64,000 bases of DNA from Roseobacter litoralis Och 149 (lineage in GTDB: Bacteria; Pseudomonadota; Alphaproteobacteria; Rhodobacterales; Rhodobacteraceae), in assembly GCF_000154785.2 (NCBI RefSeq), contig NC_015730.1, positions 2,852,001 to 2,916,000 on the forward strand. Direction: 5' to 3'. The notes below the pieces were generated by a model that saw only the letters and a list, made by a program, of their open reading frames with translations, ran no database searches and had not been told where the DNA came from. Below, piece after piece: positions 8,382 through 17,659 of this stretch. Positions within the stretch are counted from its first letter, which is position 1. Every line of letters starts with the position of its first letter. A program made the translations under genes and the position numbers.

Positions 8382-10070
8382 GTGAGTTCTTCAGAGCAAA
8401 AAACTGTCATTCTGGCAGCGGACATCGTTGGATATTCGCGGATGATGGAGGTGGATCACGGTGCCACGTTGGAGGCCCTGAGAAACGTTCGCGACACTAT
8501 TGTCGAGCCATGCATTGCAGCGGGCGGCGGCACGATCATAAAGCGTCTTGGGGATGGGTGGCTGGCCGCGTTTGACGGATGCTCGGACGCGTGCGCATCG
8601 GCAATCAAGATACAAGACTTATTGGCCGATGATGGTGCCCCAGAACTCCGCATAGGAATTCACGAGGGACCGGCCAGCTTTGTGGATGAAGATGTCTTTG
8701 GGACCGGCGTAAATATCGCGTCGCGACTAGAGGCGCTCGCAAAACCGGGCGGCATCGCCATTTCCGATGCTGTCTTTGTAAACCTGTCCATAGACTTGCG
8801 AGTGTCGTTTGAGAATGCGGGGGCCCGGGTCCTCAAGAACATTGCAGAGCCGGTAAAGGTCTGGGCGTTTGGCGGCATTCCTCCGACAGCGATGACATCT
8901 GAACCGATTTCTATCCTATTGGAGAATTTCGTCGAAGAGGCATCACCCGACACCCTTTCCCCGGAGATCGTGGAGGCAACCGCAATAGAGCTCGAGAAGT
9001 ATCGTTGGCTGCATGTCCTTCGGCCGGACAACGAGGGCGCACCTTCGAAGTATATCTTGAACGCGACACTGCGCCGGTCCGGAGATCGGATACGCCTTAC
9101 AGTCCACCTTTCCGCACGACATGACAGGCGGCGGCTTTGGAGTGAACGGTTTGATCGGATCGTCATCGATGAGTTCGAGCTCACAGACGAGCTCGGTTTG
9201 GCGCTTGCTTTGCGGATCTGCGCAGAGATAGACGCACATGAAAAAGTGCAAGCCCAGATGCGTCCACCAGAACAGTTGAACGCGGGCGAACTCAGTGCGC
9301 GCGCCAATGATCTGATGTCCTCAGGCCAATCTGACGGATTTGATGAAGCGGACGCTATGCTCACGCGGGCGGTTGCGCTCGAACCAAGGAACACGTCAGC
9401 TCAGATACAGAAATCTTTCGTGGGTTACCGCAAAGCGATGAGCGGTGCGTGGCCCGTACAGGCAACGCTCGCGGCGGCAATACAACCTGCCATAGACGTC
9501 GTCCGGATAGACCCCAAAATGCCGGGTGGCTATGTCATGCTGGCCAGTGTGAACGGCATGATGGGCAAAACGGAAGCCGCGCTTGAAGCCGCGGCGCAAG
9601 TTGAACGCTTGAACCCGAATGCTTGGGGCGCACCGCATGGAAGATCCATTGCGTACACATTTGCGGCGCCAGACTGGGCTCGAACGCACGATCCTGAAGC
9701 TTTGCACGCGGTCTCGAATGCAGAACGGACATTGGAGCTAGCGCAATCTTCGAAGTTTCGATCTGGACACCTTTTCTTTCTGGGCATTGCTCAGCTGCTG
9801 CATGATGCACCAGACCTGCAACCTGGCATTTCCATTTTGGAAAGGTCAGCGGGTGCTGCTGGGTCGAATTGGTGGCCAAGCCTGTTTCTCGCTTTAGCCG
9901 AACTGCGGCGGGGCAACAGGCAGGTTGCCCAACAACATATGGCAGCAGCGCACATTCTGTTTCCAGCACTGTCATTGTCCGCCATCGCCGACATTTTCGA
10001 CAGAAGCCGACTTTGGCCAGTCTGGCAGGTGGAACTGGAGCAATTGCCCGAAATCGGCCTGTTTACCTAG
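8382..10070 (+). CDS. class III adenylate/guanylate cyclase domain protein with C-terminal TPR-like region
   Basis: A 562-residue protein starting at GTG 8382, six bases after GGAAGG; the longer open frame from 8235 lies in repeat-like spacer. Residues about 5-165 form a class III nucleotidyl cyclase domain. Both metal-binding Asp positions are present (ILAADIVGYSRMME and KRLGDGWLAAF), as is the transition-state pair in FGTGVNIASRLEALA, so catalysis is possible. The middle resembles a TolB-like domain (ILNATLRRSGDRIRLTVHLS, LWSERFDR) and the rest is helical, TPR-like (LTRAVALEPRNTSAQ, AQVERLNPNAWGA). No membrane segment is visible, so it is probably cytoplasmic. It belongs to the same architectural set as the genes at 15376-17142 and 21339-22775. 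The regulator input is unknown. Confidence 0.82.
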   Translation: MSSSEQKTVILAADIVGYSRMMEVDHGATLEALRNVRDTIVEPCIAAGGGTIIKRLGDGWLAAFDGCSDACASAIKIQDLLADDGAPELRIGIHEGPASFVDEDVFGTGVNIASRLEALAKPGGIAISDAVFVNLSIDLRVSFENAGARVLKNIAEPVKVWAFGGIPPTAMTSEPISILLENFVEEASPDTLSPEIVEATAIELEKYRWLHVLRPDNEGAPSKYILNATLRRSGDRIRLTVHLSARHDRRRLWSERFDRIVIDEFELTDELGLALALRICAEIDAHEKVQAQMRPPEQLNAGELSARANDLMSSGQSDGFDEADAMLTRAVALEPRNTSAQIQKSFVGYRKAMSGAWPVQATLAAAIQPAIDVVRIDPKMPGGYVMLASVNGMMGKTEAALEAAAQVERLNPNAWGAPHGRSIAYTFAAPDWARTHDPEALHAVSNAERTLELAQSSKFRSGHLFFLGIAQLLHDAPDLQPGISILERSAGAAGSNWWPSLFLALAELRRGNRQVAQQHMAAAHILFPALSLSAIADIFDRSRLWPVWQVELEQLPEIGLFT

Positions 10071-10079
10071 TCGGCTTTT

Positions 10080-10335
10080 TGACCATTGCACGTAGGTCCA
10101 AATCGTCAACAAGCAGCCGTTGGTGCAACCGCAGCGAAAGCCCGTTTTGTCCCGCGACTTGTGAATTCGCGACTCGCGCAGCGAAGGTCGGCTATCGCAA
10201 AATTGCGTCTAGCGCCGTGGGTCCGCTTCGGGCTGGCAACGGTCGTCTGGCCGCCCACAATAAGGGCGTGAATAGTGCTTTCAGTTCGAAATCCGGGCGC
10301 TGCGCTGCCGCAAGGCGGCTCTGAGCCCATCTTGC
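10080..10335 (+). repeat. degenerate dispersed intergenic repeat, copy 2
   Basis: Fills the spacer between the cyclase and the acetyltransferase. Begins near GGTGCAACCGCAGCGAAAGC and continues TTTTGTCCCGCGACTTGTGA, then CGCAGCGAAGGTCGGC. The same ordered blocks recur in other spacers with many substitutions and indels. No conserved reading frame. Confidence 0.65.
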
Positions 10336-10387
10336 AGGTTGCTGCGCCGCAATAGTAATCTCGGCTTGATGATGCAGGAGCTGGCCA

Positions 10388-10846
10388 TTGACGCATAATT
10401 TCGAAATCAGAAAAGCAACGCCAAGAGATGAGAACAGCGTTCGATTGTGCGCTGAGGATGCCTATGAACAGTACGTTGCCGCTATCGGCAAGAAACCGGC
10501 ACCCATGGTGGCAGACTTCGGTTCGCTTATCGCATCCGGTTCAGTCTACGTCGCAGCGGAAACGGATGCGGAGTTGATCGGATTTATAGTATTCTATCAA
10601 AAAGATGATCACTTCATGTTGGAAAACGTTGCCGTGCGTTCGAGTGCGGCGGGCAAGGGCGTCGGAAAGCGCTTGATTACCTTTTGCGAGGAAAAAGCAA
10701 AGCAAGCCGGTGCAAAGCGGATCAAACTCTACACAAACGAAAAAATGTCAGAAAACCTGTCGATCTATCCTCACCTTGGCTATCAAGAGACTGATCGTAA
10801 AACGGAAGACGGTTTCAACCGCGTGTTCTTTGAAAAGTCGCTGTAG
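10388..10846 (+). CDS. GNAT family N-acetyltransferase
   Basis: A 152-residue GCN5-related acetyltransferase starting at TTG 10388, chosen because AGGAG ends seven bases before it and no ATG fits. The acetyl-CoA loop is VRSSAAGKGVGKRLITFCEE (about residues 80-100, the Q/RxxGxG/A motif). The last strand carries NLSIYPHLGYQETDRK, typical of the C-terminal GNAT strand pair. It would acetylate a small molecule or protein N-group in the cytoplasm; the substrate cannot be inferred. It lies isolated between two copies of the dispersed repeat, and its base composition is a little more AT-rich than neighbours. Confidence 0.82.
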   Translation: MTHNFEIRKATPRDENSVRLCAEDAYEQYVAAIGKKPAPMVADFGSLIASGSVYVAAETDAELIGFIVFYQKDDHFMLENVAVRSSAAGKGVGKRLITFCEEKAKQAGAKRIKLYTNEKMSENLSIYPHLGYQETDRKTEDGFNRVFFEKSL

Positions 10847-11110
10847 GCAACGGCCGCTAAGTCCCGCAGACTGTGAGTTCCTTTAGCCCAGGATTTTACG
10901 CATGCAGCGAAAGTCCGGAATGACGGGCCGCACCGCAGCATACGAGCACCTGATCGAGTGGCCGCAATGGGCCGATAACGGTCATTGGAGCTACCCATCA
11001 AGGGCGCTAATGGCCCAAATTTAGCGCTGCACCGCCGCAAGGCGGCTGTGAGCCCATAATACCCTATGCTGCACGTCGACTGGAGCTCAGCAATGATCGT
11101 TAGTACAGAT
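10847..11110 (+). repeat. degenerate dispersed intergenic repeat, copy 3
   Basis: Spacer between two convergent genes. Shares AAGTCCCGCAGACTGTGAGT, then CATGCAGCGAAAGTCCGG, then GCCGCAATGGGCCGAT with the other copies, in the same order. No coding capacity. Confidence 0.65.
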
Positions 11111-11120
11111 CGATTATGAT

Positions 11121-12140
11121 TCAGCACAGCTTCAACATTTCTTGAATCAGGGCATCGGCATCTGCTGTGTTCACATCCATATGGGTCACAATACGAAGCC
11201 TGTGCTTTCCGACTGCGGTGACCGTCACACCCTCTTGTTTAAGCTTGGACATACACTCCCTGGCAGCCAGCCCGGACTTCCTTAGATCGACAAGCACGAT
11301 ATTCGTTTCAACCGGATGAACGTGTTCCACGATAGGAACATCTGCAACCCTGCGGGCGATGACTTTGGTCAAGTCATGGTCTTCGACCAGTCGGTCCACG
11401 TTGTGATCAAGCGCATAGAGGCACATGGACGTCAGCACCCCGGTTTGACGCATCGCTCCGCCCCATCGACGTTTAAAGAGCCAGGCGCGATCGATGAAGT
11501 CTTGCGATCCTGCAAGAACCGATCCCACCGGACACCCCAGCCCTTTGGAAAACGCGATCCACGCACTGTCATATCCTTGGGCGTAGACAGACGCGGGGAT
11601 TCCCGTAGCGACCACGGCATTCAAGAGGCGCGCACCATCCAGATGGGTTGCAAGCCCATGCTCACGCGCAACCTTGGCAACGGTTTTCAACTGTTCGGCA
11701 GGCCAGATTGCTCCGCCCGCGAGATTCACGGTCTGCTCGGTACAAAGCAATCGGCTACGCGGCGCGTGCGACGACCGGGGACGGATCGCGGCGGCTACCT
11801 GATCCGGCGTCATCATACCGCGAACCGCATCAATCGGTTGGTGCATCACACCAGACAGCGCGGCGGATGCGCCACTTTCGGCAAACAGAATGTGCGAGTC
11901 CCGCGTGCAAATCACTTCATCACCGGGATCGCAGTGGACAGCTATCGCGATCTGGTTGCACATGGTGCCCGAGGGCAGAAACATGGCCGCCTCCATGCCC
12001 AGCATCTTTGAAACGCGGGCACAAAGTTCATTTGTGGACGGGTCGTCCAAATGCCGTTCGTCGCCAACAGGAGCCTCCAGCATCGCTTCGCGCATGGCGC
12101 GGCTGGGTCGGGTCTGTGTATCTGAGTAGAAGTCATGCAT
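11121..12140 (-). CDS. ltaE: low-specificity L-threonine aldolase-like PLP enzyme
   Basis: A 339-residue fold-type I PLP enzyme of the threonine aldolase / beta-eliminating lyase family. The start at 12140 is preferred over 12200 because GGAGA lies five bases before it and family members begin with a short FYSDTQTRPS segment. The PLP Lys is in WIAFSKGLGCPVGS and the preceding LDGARLLNA supplies the Asp that contacts the pyridine nitrogen. MFLPSGTMCNQIA is the phosphate-binding region. The typical reaction is L-threonine or L-allo-threonine to glycine and acetaldehyde. It lies downstream of the glycine-riboswitch-controlled dadA on the same strand, separated by 359 bases of repeat, so co-transcription is uncertain but a link through glycine is plausible. 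A related 3-hydroxy-amino-acid substrate is possible. Confidence 0.85.
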   Translation of the reverse strand: MHDFYSDTQTRPSRAMREAMLEAPVGDERHLDDPSTNELCARVSKMLGMEAAMFLPSGTMCNQIAIAVHCDPGDEVICTRDSHILFAESGASAALSGVMHQPIDAVRGMMTPDQVAAAIRPRSSHAPRSRLLCTEQTVNLAGGAIWPAEQLKTVAKVAREHGLATHLDGARLLNAVVATGIPASVYAQGYDSAWIAFSKGLGCPVGSVLAGSQDFIDRAWLFKRRWGGAMRQTGVLTSMCLYALDHNVDRLVEDHDLTKVIARRVADVPIVEHVHPVETNIVLVDLRKSGLAARECMSKLKQEGVTVTAVGKHRLRIVTHMDVNTADADALIQEMLKLC

Positions 12141-12189
12141 GGAAATCTCCGTAGCCAAGCAATTTGACCTTCTATCCCTTGACGCTTGG

Positions 12190-12480
12190 GACGGGCACAA
12201 GCTCTAATACCAAAGAAGACGTATCCAAACAATTTAGACAGTAGAAAACTGCAGCTTTGCACAACGCTCTGCCGACGTTCACCCTCCAAAAATGCTGCAC
12301 GATGGACGAATGGCAGGTTTTGTGAAGCTGCACCGCAGCGCTCGGCCATGAAGCGAACGGCAGATCTGGGCCGTCCCTGCTGGCGAAAGGCAATCCGTGG
12401 GCTCAACATGCTGCAGCCGATCTAATGGCAGCGAAGAGCCCATTTTGCCAAGATTCTGCAGTACGAAGCACTGCTGCCGT
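12190..12480 (+). repeat. degenerate dispersed intergenic repeat, copy 4
   Basis: Spacer between dadA and the aldolase gene. Contains TGCACCGCAGCGCTCGGCC, AGATCTGGGCCGTCCCTG and ATGCTGCAGCCGATCTAATG, shared most closely with copy 5. A small hairpin (GCAGT/ACTGC, about 12459-12475) near the dadA end lacks a T-run, so it is not called a terminator. Confidence 0.6.
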
Positions 12481-12499
12481 CATAGAACAAACACCTGCT

Positions 12500-13720
12500 T
12501 TAGATTTCTTCCTTGATTTTTTCGGCAATTATCTCCGCCGTGGCCGCTGACAATGTCCACCCTAAATGCCCGTGGCCAGTGTTATAATAGACACCGAGAC
12601 GTTTGCCGCCCTTCACCATTGGCACCATGTTCGGCATCATCGGGCGTAGACCCGCCCACGGCACCGCATGCTCAGTTTCGACATTCGGGAACTTCTGCTC
12701 AACCCACTTAACAAGCGGCCGCACCCGATCGTCGCGGATATCCCAGTTGTAGCCATTGAATTCGGCCGTTCCTGCGACCCTGAAACGATCAGGGCCCAAC
12801 CGACTTGTCACGATCTTAGCTTCGTCATCCAACAGGCTGATCCAAGGGGCTGCCTGCCTGCTCGTTTCATCATTCAAATTAACGGTGATTGAATAACCTT
12901 TGACTGGATAAACGTTTACCCGGTCGCCCAGCATTTTGCCAAATTTACGGCTCCCGACGCCAGCACAAATGACCATCCCATCAAACTGGTTGTCGTTCTT
13001 GGCGTCTTTCGCGTCCTTCCAGTGCACAACTGGACCCTGCGCGGTATGGGTGATGTGTGTCACATCCGAGTTGAAGTGAAATGCGGCACCTTTCTTTTTG
13101 CAGGCCTCTGACAGGCCAGTGCTGTAGCGATGGATGTCGCCTGTCATATCTGATTGCGTAAAGTAGCCGCCGTAAAAATCCCCCTCAAGCGCCGGTTCCA
13201 GGGTTTTCATCTCGGAGGGGGACATAGCTTCTCGGTTCAGACCGCCCTCAGTTAAAAGCGCATTCACCTCTGTGGCGTGGTCATATTCCTTTTTGGTGTT
13301 GTAGATGTGCAAAATGCCGCGTTCTTCAACATCGAAGGTAAACCCTTCGTTTGCAGCAGTAGATTTCAAAAGTTCGCGCGCTGTTATCGCCATGCGGACC
13401 GTGTCGACGGTATTTCGATGGTAATGCGGTATGTTAGCCATAAATTCGGCCATCCAAGAGTATTTGTGCCAGCTGGGTTTGGGATTGACCAACAAAGGGG
13501 CACCGCGCACGAGCATCCACTTCATTCCCTTGAACACAGTCGACCACTGGTTCCATACTTCGGCGTTTGAAGCCGACAACTGCCCGCCATTTGCAAAAGA
13601 TGTATCCATCGCTGCATAGCGGTTCTGGTCAAACACGCTCACATCATAGCCACGGTTTAAAAGCGCATAAGCGGTGGTTACACCGGTAACACCGGCGCCG
13701 ATAACGGCAATTTTTTTCAT
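12500..13720 (-). CDS. dadA: D-amino-acid dehydrogenase / glycine-oxidase-like FAD enzyme (DadA family)
   Basis: A 406-residue FAD-dependent oxidoreductase of the DAO/DadA family. The dinucleotide fold IAVIGAGVTGVTTAYALLNR is at the N-terminus, SFANGGQLSASNAEVWNQW follows as in DadA small subunits, and the C-terminal WAGLRPMMPNMVP and YYNTGHGHLGWT blocks close the FAD site. DadA enzymes oxidise D-amino acids (classically D-alanine) to 2-oxo acids and ammonia, feeding electrons to the respiratory chain at the inner membrane. The unusual point is upstream: a tandem glycine riboswitch lies 55 bases before the ATG. That makes glycine, or a glycine-derived D-amino acid load, the likely inducing metabolite, and glycine itself a possible substrate (inference). 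Confidence 0.9.
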   Translation of the reverse strand: MKKIAVIGAGVTGVTTAYALLNRGYDVSVFDQNRYAAMDTSFANGGQLSASNAEVWNQWSTVFKGMKWMLVRGAPLLVNPKPSWHKYSWMAEFMANIPHYHRNTVDTVRMAITARELLKSTAANEGFTFDVEERGILHIYNTKKEYDHATEVNALLTEGGLNREAMSPSEMKTLEPALEGDFYGGYFTQSDMTGDIHRYSTGLSEACKKKGAAFHFNSDVTHITHTAQGPVVHWKDAKDAKNDNQFDGMVICAGVGSRKFGKMLGDRVNVYPVKGYSITVNLNDETSRQAAPWISLLDDEAKIVTSRLGPDRFRVAGTAEFNGYNWDIRDDRVRPLVKWVEQKFPNVETEHAVPWAGLRPMMPNMVPMVKGGKRLGVYYNTGHGHLGWTLSAATAEIIAEKIKEEI

Positions 13721-13774
13721 CAGGATTAACCCCCAGACAGATCAAGATCAGGTGCAGAAATCCGCACCGCTAAT

Positions 13775-13962
13775 CCCCTCTGTTCGATTACCTGAGAGTT
13801 TACGTACGCAGCCTAAGCTTTGCACTTTCTCCGTCGGTGGGTCCGGAATGAACCGGGCCGCTCTCCAGATTGTCTGCTTTCGTACAGTTCATTTGCCTGA
13901 GAGTTTCCGGGGGGTTGCTCCTTCGGCGCCAGACTCTCGTCCGGTCTCTCCTGCACAAAGCG
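13775..13962 (-). ncRNA. tandem glycine riboswitch (gcvT motif) upstream of dadA
   Basis: On the minus strand two glycine-aptamer copies follow each other. The first runs from GCAGGAGAGACCGG through GCGCCGAAGGAGCAA to GGAAACTCTCAGGCAAA (about 13962-13880). The second runs from GGAGAGCGGCCCGG through CACCGACGGAG to AAACTCTCAGGTA (about 13867-13785). The paired GGAGAG...ACTCTCAGG arms and the CCGAAGGAGCAA/CCGACGGAG core are the recognised consensus. The dadA ATG follows at 13720. Glycine riboswitches usually switch expression ON in excess glycine. A terminator or anti-SD element between the aptamer and dadA was not resolved by eye. Confidence 0.93.
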
Positions 13963-14169
13963 TATTGTGACGCTCTTGCCTTAGGGCCGAATCTGCCGTG
14001 GATCAAGACAAACTTTGCTCAAAACAAGAGATGTCCGTATCATTTGAATTGATTGCTGACTATGCGGCATTTCTGCCAATAACCATAGTCTCACAGACGT
14101 AGAACCTCAGCGCACAGAAGTAGGAAAGTGTATCAAATTCTGACAACCAGACAAACCAATGATCAGACT

Positions 14170-14520
14170 GTTCCTCGAATGCTCTGGGCTTGGAGCGTTC
14201 TATAATGGTCGGTAGAAAAGAACTGCTTCATAAATGGCTCCTCCAAAGACGAAATCGGGGCATTCCAAGCGGACGTCAGCGTTGTCCCGCGTTGTGTGAG
14301 TTCGCCCGTTACCTGATTTTGCAGGCGCAGCGAATGTCTCCTTCGAAGGGCCGCGCTGCGGCATCGAGTGCCCTCGGCCGACGGCGGCTTTGGGCCGTCC
14401 CTGACGTCGCTGATTCGCCCATAATTTAAACATGCTGCAACCGATCTAATGGCTCCTTCGAGCCCAGAGTTCCGAATGCTGCAGATTGCTCAAATGGCAG
14501 CTCTCTCAGCAAGTGGACTT
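14170..14520 (+). repeat. degenerate dispersed intergenic repeat, copy 5
   Basis: The clearest single copy, in the 680-base spacer 13963-14639 that has no other recognisable content. Ordered blocks: CGTTGTCCCGCGTTGTGTGA, CCTGATTTTGCAGGCGCAGC, GAATGTCTCCTTCG, GCGGCATCGAGTGCCCTCGG and GCTTTGGGCCGTCC, then AACATGCTGCAACCGATCTA. Confidence 0.7.
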
Positions 14521-14639
14521 TGCACAGTCCTGAAGGCAGGTTGACTGTAAATGGTGTCAACTTGGTGAACTGATGTGGCTAAGTTCGTAGGCCTTTATCC
14601 GTGACGAGGGCTGATTAGCTGACTTAGGGGGTATTCAAA

Positions 14640-14978
14640 ATGGAAATACACGACATTTTTTGGCACGACAGCACAATCAACAAGGTGATTGAGTTGCCCG
14701 AAAAGGACGTCATCTTATTTGAAATCGACTACCCGATAAATTGGGAGGAAAATGTATTTGAGATTCATACTCTTACGTTTTCTGGCGTTCATGGATACGA
14801 AATCCGTGAAGGACCATTTGTTGGTGCGCCCGCAATTATGGGAGCCACCAAATCGGCATACCTCGAAACTAAGAATGTTCACAAACTTAGGCTAGATACC
14901 AATGCGGGATACCGTGTTATTTTGTGCGAAGCACTGTCACTTCGGAAAGGCAAAGCCTATTTGGCGGCAGATGAATAG
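14640..14978 (+). CDS. hypothetical protein, acidic, single gene between repeats
   Basis: A 112-residue acidic protein I do not recognise. It begins MEIHDIFWHDSTINKVIEL and is rich in Glu, Asp, Ile and aromatic residues. It looks like a small globular alpha/beta protein with no signal peptide, membrane segment or catalytic motif visible. The beginning (a WHDS-type motif leading into a strand rich in Val/Ile/Leu and Asp) resembles small immunity-like or DUF proteins scattered in genomic islands; this is only an impression. GGGGG lies about nine bases before the ATG. Codon use is more AT-rich than the flanking genes, which suggests acquisition. It stands alone between repeat copies 5 and 6. Confidence 0.6.
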   Translation: MEIHDIFWHDSTINKVIELPEKDVILFEIDYPINWEENVFEIHTLTFSGVHGYEIREGPFVGAPAIMGATKSAYLETKNVHKLRLDTNAGYRVILCEALSLRKGKAYLAADE

Positions 14979-14999
14979 AAAAAGTAGCAGAATCCGCGA

Positions 15000-15370
15000 A
15001 CCCAACCTTAACCGTTCAAAATGAAGGTCCGGTTCAAGCGGTGGTACCGGCCATTGGCGCAGCCGCAGCGAAAGCCCGCTTCGTCCCGCATATCGGTCAC
15101 TCGACTGGGCTTGCGCGAAGGTCCGCTCTGGCCGGCCCCGCAGTTTTGCGCCATGACCGCTTCGGGCTGGCACCCGTCAACCGACTGAAACTATCAGATG
15201 TCGGCTGCGAGCCCAAACCTCCCAGGTGCCGCACCTCGCACCAATAGCGGCTAAGCGTCAGGAAGCTGACATTGGTGCAGTTCAGAGCCGATCTATAACG
15301 ATCGCTCGATCGGCCGAAGCTGACTCTGGAGACGTTCCACAAAATCGCTCCGCCTGCACAATCTCAGCAT
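15000..15370 (+). repeat. degenerate dispersed intergenic repeat, copy 6
   Basis: Spacer between the hypothetical gene and the cyclase. Starts with CATTGGCGCAGCCGCAGCGA followed by AAGCCCGCTTCGTCCCGC, then TTGCGCGAAGGTCCGCT and CGCTTCGGGCTGGCA, the last block shared with copy 2. No gene. Confidence 0.68.
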
Positions 15371-15375
15371 ACAAA

Positions 15376-17142
15376 TCATTCAGGGAGTCCGGCAAGGCGC
15401 ATCGCCGCCGAAACACGGTCGAACCCTAATCCATTCACGATCAGCAAACGTTCGTGAAGATTGGAGATACGTGTGTCTGGTGCCTTGGCTAAGACAGTTC
15501 GCATGACATCAGCGGCTTCATCAATACGCTCGTCCTCAACGAGACAAAGAGCCAAGGTAGCACGACCGGGCGTAAACATAGGGTTTGCATCGACAGCACG
15601 ACGCGCGTGGTCCACGGCTTCTTTCGAGTGACCGACTGCCAACATGGCAATCGCAAGCACGCACTCCGGGATATGACGCAGGGGGTCGAAGGGGCTGAGC
15701 CGAAGTGATTGCGCCGCATCTACCGCACCTTTTTCTGGTTTTCCCAGAATAGTCATGACGAGTGAGCGGCAGATGAGCGCAAGCGCTGAATTTGGTGACA
15801 GGTCAAGGGCACGGGCCAGCATTGTTGCAGCCACTTCGTGCTGGTTATCAAGGGCACTCAGCGCCATTGCCGCAAACGAAAGCGGCGTTGCGTCGTCAGT
15901 TCGCCCTTCTGCAACTGCTTCGGCGTGGTGCAAAGAGGCCAACCGATCCTGCGGGTCGCACCCACCCCAGAGATATCTCTGTTGGTGACAATACGCGGCC
16001 ACACCGTGCGCTTCGGCGTAGTCCGGGTCTATTTTTATCGCCTCGTCGAGCAGCTTTAGCGCACTGTCTCGGGCCTCTTGCGTGAACTTGTGCGCCTGAT
16101 CGAGTGCCCTGAGATACAGATCATACGCACTGAGATTCTCCTGTCTCTTGCGCTTCGCGCGATCTATCTCGGCCTGCTTCAGAGATGGCTCCACTGCTGC
16201 GACAATGCCTGCGGTTACCTCGTCCTGGAGATCGAATATGTCATCGAGGCGACCCGTGAATGCCTCGCCCCAAAGATGCGCTCCAGACTCTGTATCGATC
16301 ATCTTGGCAGAAATTCTCACGCTATTGGCTGCCTTGCGTACGCTGCCTTCGACGATATAGCCAACCGAGAGGTCCCGGCCGATGCGGCGGACATCCATGG
16401 CCTTGTCCTTAAAAGCGAATGCAGAGTTGCGCGAAATCACAGTCAACCAACGCATACGTGCCAGGCCAGTCGTCAGTTCCTCAACGATACCGTCGGCGAA
16501 ATAATCTTGTTCAGGATCGGCCGACATGTTGGCGAAAGGAAGAACCGCAATGCAAGGCTTACTCGATGGCACTGACGCAGTCGCGGATCTGCCATGTTCC
16601 AAATGCGGAGCCGTCATCGTGCCAGAGTAAATTGCGTAGACCCTCATGGGTTCGGCGATGTTCTTGAGTTCGTGTTCGCCTAGGTCACTTATCTCAACTT
16701 CGAGGCGCGACCTGACTTGGCGATAAGCGTCCTCTGACATGCAGATTGCTCCTGGCACCGCCAAGGCCTCCAGTCTGGCCGCGATGTTGACGCCGTCGCC
16801 CATCAAATCGCCGTCGCCTTCCTCGATGACGTCGCCGAGGTGGACGCCTATGCGGTACTCGATCCGGTGCGCATGATCGACTGAGCGATTGCGCTCGTGC
16901 ATGGCATCTTGCAACGCGATGGCGCAACGGGCCGCTTGGACCACGCTGCGAAATTCAACAAGGACGCCGTCACCCGTTCTTTTGACAAGACGCCCGTGAT
17001 GCAAAGAAATGGTCGGATCGACGATGCCCAGGTTGATCTCACGCAACTCTGACAGCGTTCGCTCCTCGTTGTTGCCGACCAGCCGACTGAAGCCGACGAT
17101 GTCGGCAACCAGGATCGCAGCAAGTTTTCGGTGTTCGGTCAT
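15376..17142 (-). CDS. class III adenylate cyclase domain + TolB-like domain + TPR protein
   Basis: A 588-residue protein with three parts. Residues 1-180: class III cyclase domain with both metal Asp positions (ILVADIVGFSRLVG, VKRTGDGVLVEF) and the MGDGVNIAARLEALA helix, so catalysis looks possible. Residues about 195-320: TolB-like domain (IAVLPFANMSADPEQDYFAD, ISRNSAFAFKDKAMDVRRIG, VGYIVEGSVRKAANSVRIS). Residues about 330-588: tetratricopeptide repeats (LLDEAIKIDPDYAEAHG, LARALDLSPNSALAL). This architecture is common in rhizobia and roseobacters and is thought to couple cAMP signalling to protein-protein contacts. No membrane helices. The expected function is cAMP synthesis from ATP in the cytoplasm; the signal is unknown. 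Confidence 0.88.
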   Translation of the reverse strand: MTEHRKLAAILVADIVGFSRLVGNNEERTLSELREINLGIVDPTISLHHGRLVKRTGDGVLVEFRSVVQAARCAIALQDAMHERNRSVDHAHRIEYRIGVHLGDVIEEGDGDLMGDGVNIAARLEALAVPGAICMSEDAYRQVRSRLEVEISDLGEHELKNIAEPMRVYAIYSGTMTAPHLEHGRSATASVPSSKPCIAVLPFANMSADPEQDYFADGIVEELTTGLARMRWLTVISRNSAFAFKDKAMDVRRIGRDLSVGYIVEGSVRKAANSVRISAKMIDTESGAHLWGEAFTGRLDDIFDLQDEVTAGIVAAVEPSLKQAEIDRAKRKRQENLSAYDLYLRALDQAHKFTQEARDSALKLLDEAIKIDPDYAEAHGVAAYCHQQRYLWGGCDPQDRLASLHHAEAVAEGRTDDATPLSFAAMALSALDNQHEVAATMLARALDLSPNSALALICRSLVMTILGKPEKGAVDAAQSLRLSPFDPLRHIPECVLAIAMLAVGHSKEAVDHARRAVDANPMFTPGRATLALCLVEDERIDEAADVMRTVLAKAPDTRISNLHERLLIVNGLGFDRVSAAMRLAGLPE

Positions 17143-17379
17143 CGGCTGTTTCCAAGAAGAATTTTATGTATGGTTCAAAGAGGAAGAGGGCACAATGGCA
17201 GGCGGCCTGAAAGGGTTGCTTGAAGCCTAGAACATGCTTCATTTTTTTTCAGCGCAAGGACTCTATCAGCCCGAAACGCCCAACAAGTCGCAGAGCGGCA
17301 GCCAGCGGTTATTGGTCTTGTGGCTTTCGAGCTTGTTCCAGGTGGTCAATCACTGGGATTAGTCGCGTCATGGCAACAG

Positions 17380-17659
17380 GAGAACAAAGCCGCCATTGGC
17401 GCAGGCGCAGCGAATTGGCGCTTTGTCCGCATTCCGTGAGTTCCCACAGCCGTAGATTTCGCGCCGATAGTGAACGTCTGCTATGCGGGCTGCAACCGCA
17501 GCATCGAGATGACATGGCCAACGGCAGCAATGGGCCGTTCGTATCGCCAACAGAAGCCAAGATTGAGCAGATGCTGCGCCGCCTCCGACGGCCGGAACGA
17601 GCCCTCTTTGACCGATGCTGCGTTTGGGTCCAATGGCAGCTTCAAGGAAGATCATACGA
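17380..17659 (+). repeat. degenerate dispersed intergenic repeat, copy 7
   Basis: Occupies most of the 17143-17659 spacer. Starts CATTGGCGCAGGCGCAGCGA, then GCGCTTTGTCCGCATTCCGT, GAACGTCTGCTATGCGGGCT, CGCAGCATCGAGATG and GGCAGCAATGGGCCGT in the family order. Confidence 0.7.
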
